Positions 61,801 to 64,000 of a stretch of DNA of 64,000 bases are shown in pieces; positions within the stretch are counted from its first letter, which is position 1; each line of letters begins with the position of its first letter. The notes below the pieces were generated by a model. That model searched no databases and was not told where the DNA came from. It saw only the letters and a list, made by a program, of their open reading frames with translations. The stretch lies in assembly GCF_009829325.1 (NCBI RefSeq), contig NZ_VUOS01000005.1, positions 62,001 to 126,000 on the forward strand, given 5' to 3'. Origin of the DNA: Nocardia sp. CY41 (GTDB lineage Bacteria; Actinomycetota; Actinomycetes; Mycobacteriales; Mycobacteriaceae). The position numbers and the translations under genes are program-made.

Positions 61801-62682
61801 TCAGTCGGCGATCTCGGCCAGTCCGTCGCTGAGCACGACATCGTCGCCGCGCACGGTCTCGAAGGCGTAGCGGGTGACGCCGTCGGCGGAGCCCGCCTTC
61901 CAGATGCGGGTCTGCAGATCGTCGCCGGGGAAGACGAGTTTGGCGAAGCGCACCGCGAAGCGCCGGAGCCGGTGCACATCCGACGCCGCGACCTCGGTGA
62001 GCACCGCCCAGGACGCGAACGCCATGGTGCACAACCCGTGCGCGATGATGCCGGGCAACCCGGCATCCTTGGCGACCTGCTCGTCCAGGTGCAGCGGCAC
62101 CGGATCACCGGACGCGGGTGCGTAGCGGAAGGTCTGGTCGTGGTCCACGTGCTGCGCCACCACGGCGACCGGATCCTGCTCGCGCAGCCGCTCGTCGAAC
62201 TTGTGTGGCGGAGCGGCCGCGCCGACCGTGGCGCCGGCATCGATGTTGCGGAAGAAGGCGGTCAGGTACTGGTCGTTGACCGGTTCGCCCGCATCGGTGC
62301 GGCATTCGATGCGGATGGTGATGGCCGTCCCGTTCGGACGGCTGGCGTAGCCGATCGCCTTCGCCCGCGACACCAGCCGATCGCCGGGCCGGATCGCGCG
62401 GTGGAAATGGAAGTCCTGCTCCCCGTGCACGACCCGGCCGAAGATGTCCATCGGCGCGACATCGATGACGGGCATCATCATGGCCTCGAAGACCGGCACG
62501 ATGGCGAAGACCGGCCCGGCCACCGTACCGGCCAGATGCGCGGCGATCGGATCGTTCGTCGCGGCGGCGTATTCCGCGACGCGCTCGGCAGTGACCTCGA
62601 AACGCTCCTCGTCGGACCAGGTCTCCAAGCCGCTGTCGTCGAACTCGACCACCCGGGCGGTCCCCGGGGCCGGACCGCTCAT
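61801..62682 (-). CDS. MaoC-type enoyl-CoA hydratase 2
   Basis: 293 residues from ATG 62682. Two hotdog halves; the catalytic pattern is in YAPASGDPVPLHLDEQVAKD then AGLPGIIAHGLCTM (Asp and His of the hydratase-2 motif). The first half keeps the fold (GPVFAIVPVFEAMMMPVIDV). It hydrates trans-2-enoyl-CoA, which fits between the dehydrogenases in a beta-oxidation route. Confidence 0.9.
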   Translation of the reverse strand: MSGPAPGTARVVEFDDSGLETWSDEERFEVTAERVAEYAAATNDPIAAHLAGTVAGPVFAIVPVFEAMMMPVIDVAPMDIFGRVVHGEQDFHFHRAIRPGDRLVSRAKAIGYASRPNGTAITIRIECRTDAGEPVNDQYLTAFFRNIDAGATVGAAAPPHKFDERLREQDPVAVVAQHVDHDQTFRYAPASGDPVPLHLDEQVAKDAGLPGIIAHGLCTMAFASWAVLTEVAASDVHRLRRFAVRFAKLVFPGDDLQTRIWKAGSADGVTRYAFETVRGDDVVLSDGLAEIAD

Positions 62683-62752
62683 GCTCTGTGCCTTCCGGCA
62701 TGAGCGGGGCCCTGCGTGGTCACGCTGCGCTGCCGCCTCCGGGCCTGACCGC

Positions 62753-63190
62753 TCATGCCGCTACCGCCAGGGCGTCGAGTTGTTCGAGAGATCGGTCCAG
62801 CTGTTTGATGCCGTCCTTCTCCACGGCTTTGCCGAGCGCGCCCTTGATCAGAGCGCCTTCGAAGTCGCCGGACACCAGGACGGTGCTTCCCTCGCCGTTG
62901 GGCCGGATGTCGAAGGTGAATTCGGTCTTCACCCCGGCCATGCCGGTGCCGCCGAGGGTCAGCTTGTGCGGCGCGTCCACCGCGACGATGGTCCACTCCA
63001 GCTTGTTCGCCATGCCGAGCATCACGATCTTGGCGACCAGCTTGGCGCCTTCGCTCAGCACGGCGGGCGGCTCCTCCATGAAGCGTTCGTGGATGGTGAA
63101 CCACTTGTCCCAGGTCTGCGGGTCGGAGACGACCGCCCACAAAGCCTCCGGGGCGGCGTTGACGTCTTTGGTGGCTTCGATGTGTCCCAT
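62753..63190 (-). CDS. SRPBCC family protein
   Basis: 145 residues from ATG 63190 (MGHIEATKDVNAAPEALWAV). The polyketide-cyclase/START-like pattern is clear: VVSDPQTWDKWFTIHERF, MANKLEWTIVAVDAPHKLTL and the long terminal helix LIKGALGKAVEKDGIKQLDR. Such proteins bind lipids or hydrophobic compounds. It stands between the thiolase and the MaoC gene, suggesting a carrier or cyclase role in the same pathway. Confidence 0.88.
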   Translation of the reverse strand: MGHIEATKDVNAAPEALWAVVSDPQTWDKWFTIHERFMEEPPAVLSEGAKLVAKIVMLGMANKLEWTIVAVDAPHKLTLGGTGMAGVKTEFTFDIRPNGEGSTVLVSGDFEGALIKGALGKAVEKDGIKQLDRSLEQLDALAVAA

Positions 63191-63231
63191 GTGTCGACTC
63201 CTCGTCGAGTTCGTCCGGGGCCGGTTCGCGT

Positions 63232-64000
63232 TCAGCGATCGGCGCGCTGGTAGGCGGTGACGACGGCCGCGCCGCCGAGGCCGATGTTGTGTTGCAGGGC
63301 GGCGGTGACGCCTTCCACCTGTCGCTTGTCCGCGGTGCCGCGCAGCTGCCAGGTCAGCTCCGAGCACTGCGCGAGACCCGTCGCGCCGAGCGGATGCCCC
63401 TTGGAGATCAGGCCGCCGGACGGGTTGACCACCCAGGTGCCGCCGTAGGTGGTCCGGCCGTCGTCCACCAGTTGCCCGGCCTCGCCCTCGCCACACAGCC
63501 CGAGCGCTTCGTAGAGCAGTAGTTCGTTGGCCGAGAAGCAGTCGTGCAGTTCGATGACCTGGAAGTCCTCCGGGCCCAACCCCGACTGCTGGTAGACCTT
63601 CCGGGCGGCCTGGACGTTCATGTCGTAGCCGATCAGGTTCTTGGCGGTCTGGTCGAAGGTCGAGGCGAAGTCGGTGGTCATCGCCTGGCCGACGATCTCC
63701 ACCGCCTGTCCGGCGAGGTCGTGGGCGTCGACGAAAGCCTCGCTCGCCAGGATCACCGCACCGGATCCGTCCGAGGTCGGCGAGCACTGCAGTTTGGTGA
63801 GCGGGTCGTAGATCATCCGCGAGGCGAGGATGTCGTCGAGGGTGTACTCGTCTTGGAACTGCGAGTACGGGTTGTTCACCGAGTGCTTGTGGTTCTTGTA
63901 GCCGATCCTGGCGAAGTGCTCGGCGGTGGTGCCGTACTGCTTCATGTGCTCGCGCCCCGCCGCGCCGAACATCCACGGCGCCACCGGGAAGAGCACCTCG
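63232..64000 (-). CDS. SCP-x/lipid-transfer type thiolase (C-terminal part)
   Basis: At least 256 residues are visible; the gene begins beyond the window end. The thiolase C-half is complete: [20 protein letters not shown] carries the conserved HDCFS motif, and [20 protein letters not shown] holds the catalytic His. The sequence ends [20 protein letters not shown]. It is the SCP-x/Ltp class, typical of sterol side-chain or long acyl-chain degradation in Actinobacteria. It lies upstream of the SRPBCC gene in the operon. Confidence 0.92.
   Translation of the reverse strand, partial: EVLFPVAPWMFGAAGREHMKQYGTTAEHFARIGYKNHKHSVNNPYSQFQDEYTLDDILASRMIYDPLTKLQCSPTSDGSGAVILASEAFVDAHDLAGQAVEIVGQAMTTDFASTFDQTAKNLIGYDMNVQAARKVYQQSGLGPEDFQVIELHDCFSANELLLYEALGLCGEGEAGQLVDDGRTTYGGTWVVNPSGGLISKGHPLGATGLAQCSELTWQLRGTADKRQVEGVTAALQHNIGLGGAAVVTAYQRADR

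Overview
The window is high-GC actinobacterial DNA, most likely Nocardia or a close relative in the Mycobacteriales. The signs are the strong G/C third-position bias, an ESX/type VII-style N-terminal domain on a polymorphic protein, a YbaB partner gene, a dacB/BrkB/trpS neighbourhood like that of Mycobacterium tuberculosis (Rv3330 to Rv3336c), and a mycobacterial-style lipid or sterol degradation operon. No rRNA, tRNA, CRISPR array or insertion sequence was seen.

Positions 1-44179 hold a partial 3' gene end, a small YbaB/EbfC-like gene, and one uninterrupted reading frame of about 43.2 kb (971-44179, about 14,402 residues). This giant is neither a PKS nor an NRPS. It opens with a CpnT/WXG100-like helical and hydrophobic domain typical of ESX-exported toxins and a disordered Pro/Ala-rich region. 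A SecA-like ATPase core and an HExxH metallopeptidase-like domain follow. Next comes a very long array of transcription-control domains: LuxR, LacI, XRE and sigma-region-4-like helix-turn-helix units, an ECF-sigma-like domain, a PP2C phosphatase and RsbW-like ATPase folds. A toxin-type block comes after it: an R-S-E ADP-ribosyltransferase, a DUF1023 alpha/beta hydrolase, a sugar-transferase-like domain, a Tox-PL-like papain-fold deamidase and a pertussis-type ADP-ribosyltransferase. The C-terminal 8.7 kb alternates five phosphotransferase-like kinase domains with five copies of a small beta-alpha module. Thirteen copies of a short linker motif, consensus DPVAIDL, separate the blocks between 11918 and 35467. 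This protein is the candidate undescribed system of the window.

Positions 44186-49035 hold a MerR-HEAT/HEAT pair with a classic MerR promoter, radC, a DUF6881 gene, an orphan VapB-like antitoxin, a DUF4396 membrane protein with a metal-regulator-like dyad over its promoter, a strong terminator and a phenylalanine hydroxylase gene. Positions 49051-56518 hold an MFS exporter/TetR operon with an operator, a D,D-carboxypeptidase, a BrkB-family membrane protein, trpS, and an MpaB-like oxygenase divergent from its own TetR with repeated operator half-sites.

Positions 56528-58277 hold an overlapping exonuclease III / secreted RNase / barstar operon. An alpha/beta hydrolase follows, then a ~350-nt stretch with no gene. 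The window ends in a minus-strand beta-oxidation-like operon: thiolase (cut by the window end), SRPBCC, MaoC-type hydratase, short-chain dehydrogenase and acyl-CoA dehydrogenase.
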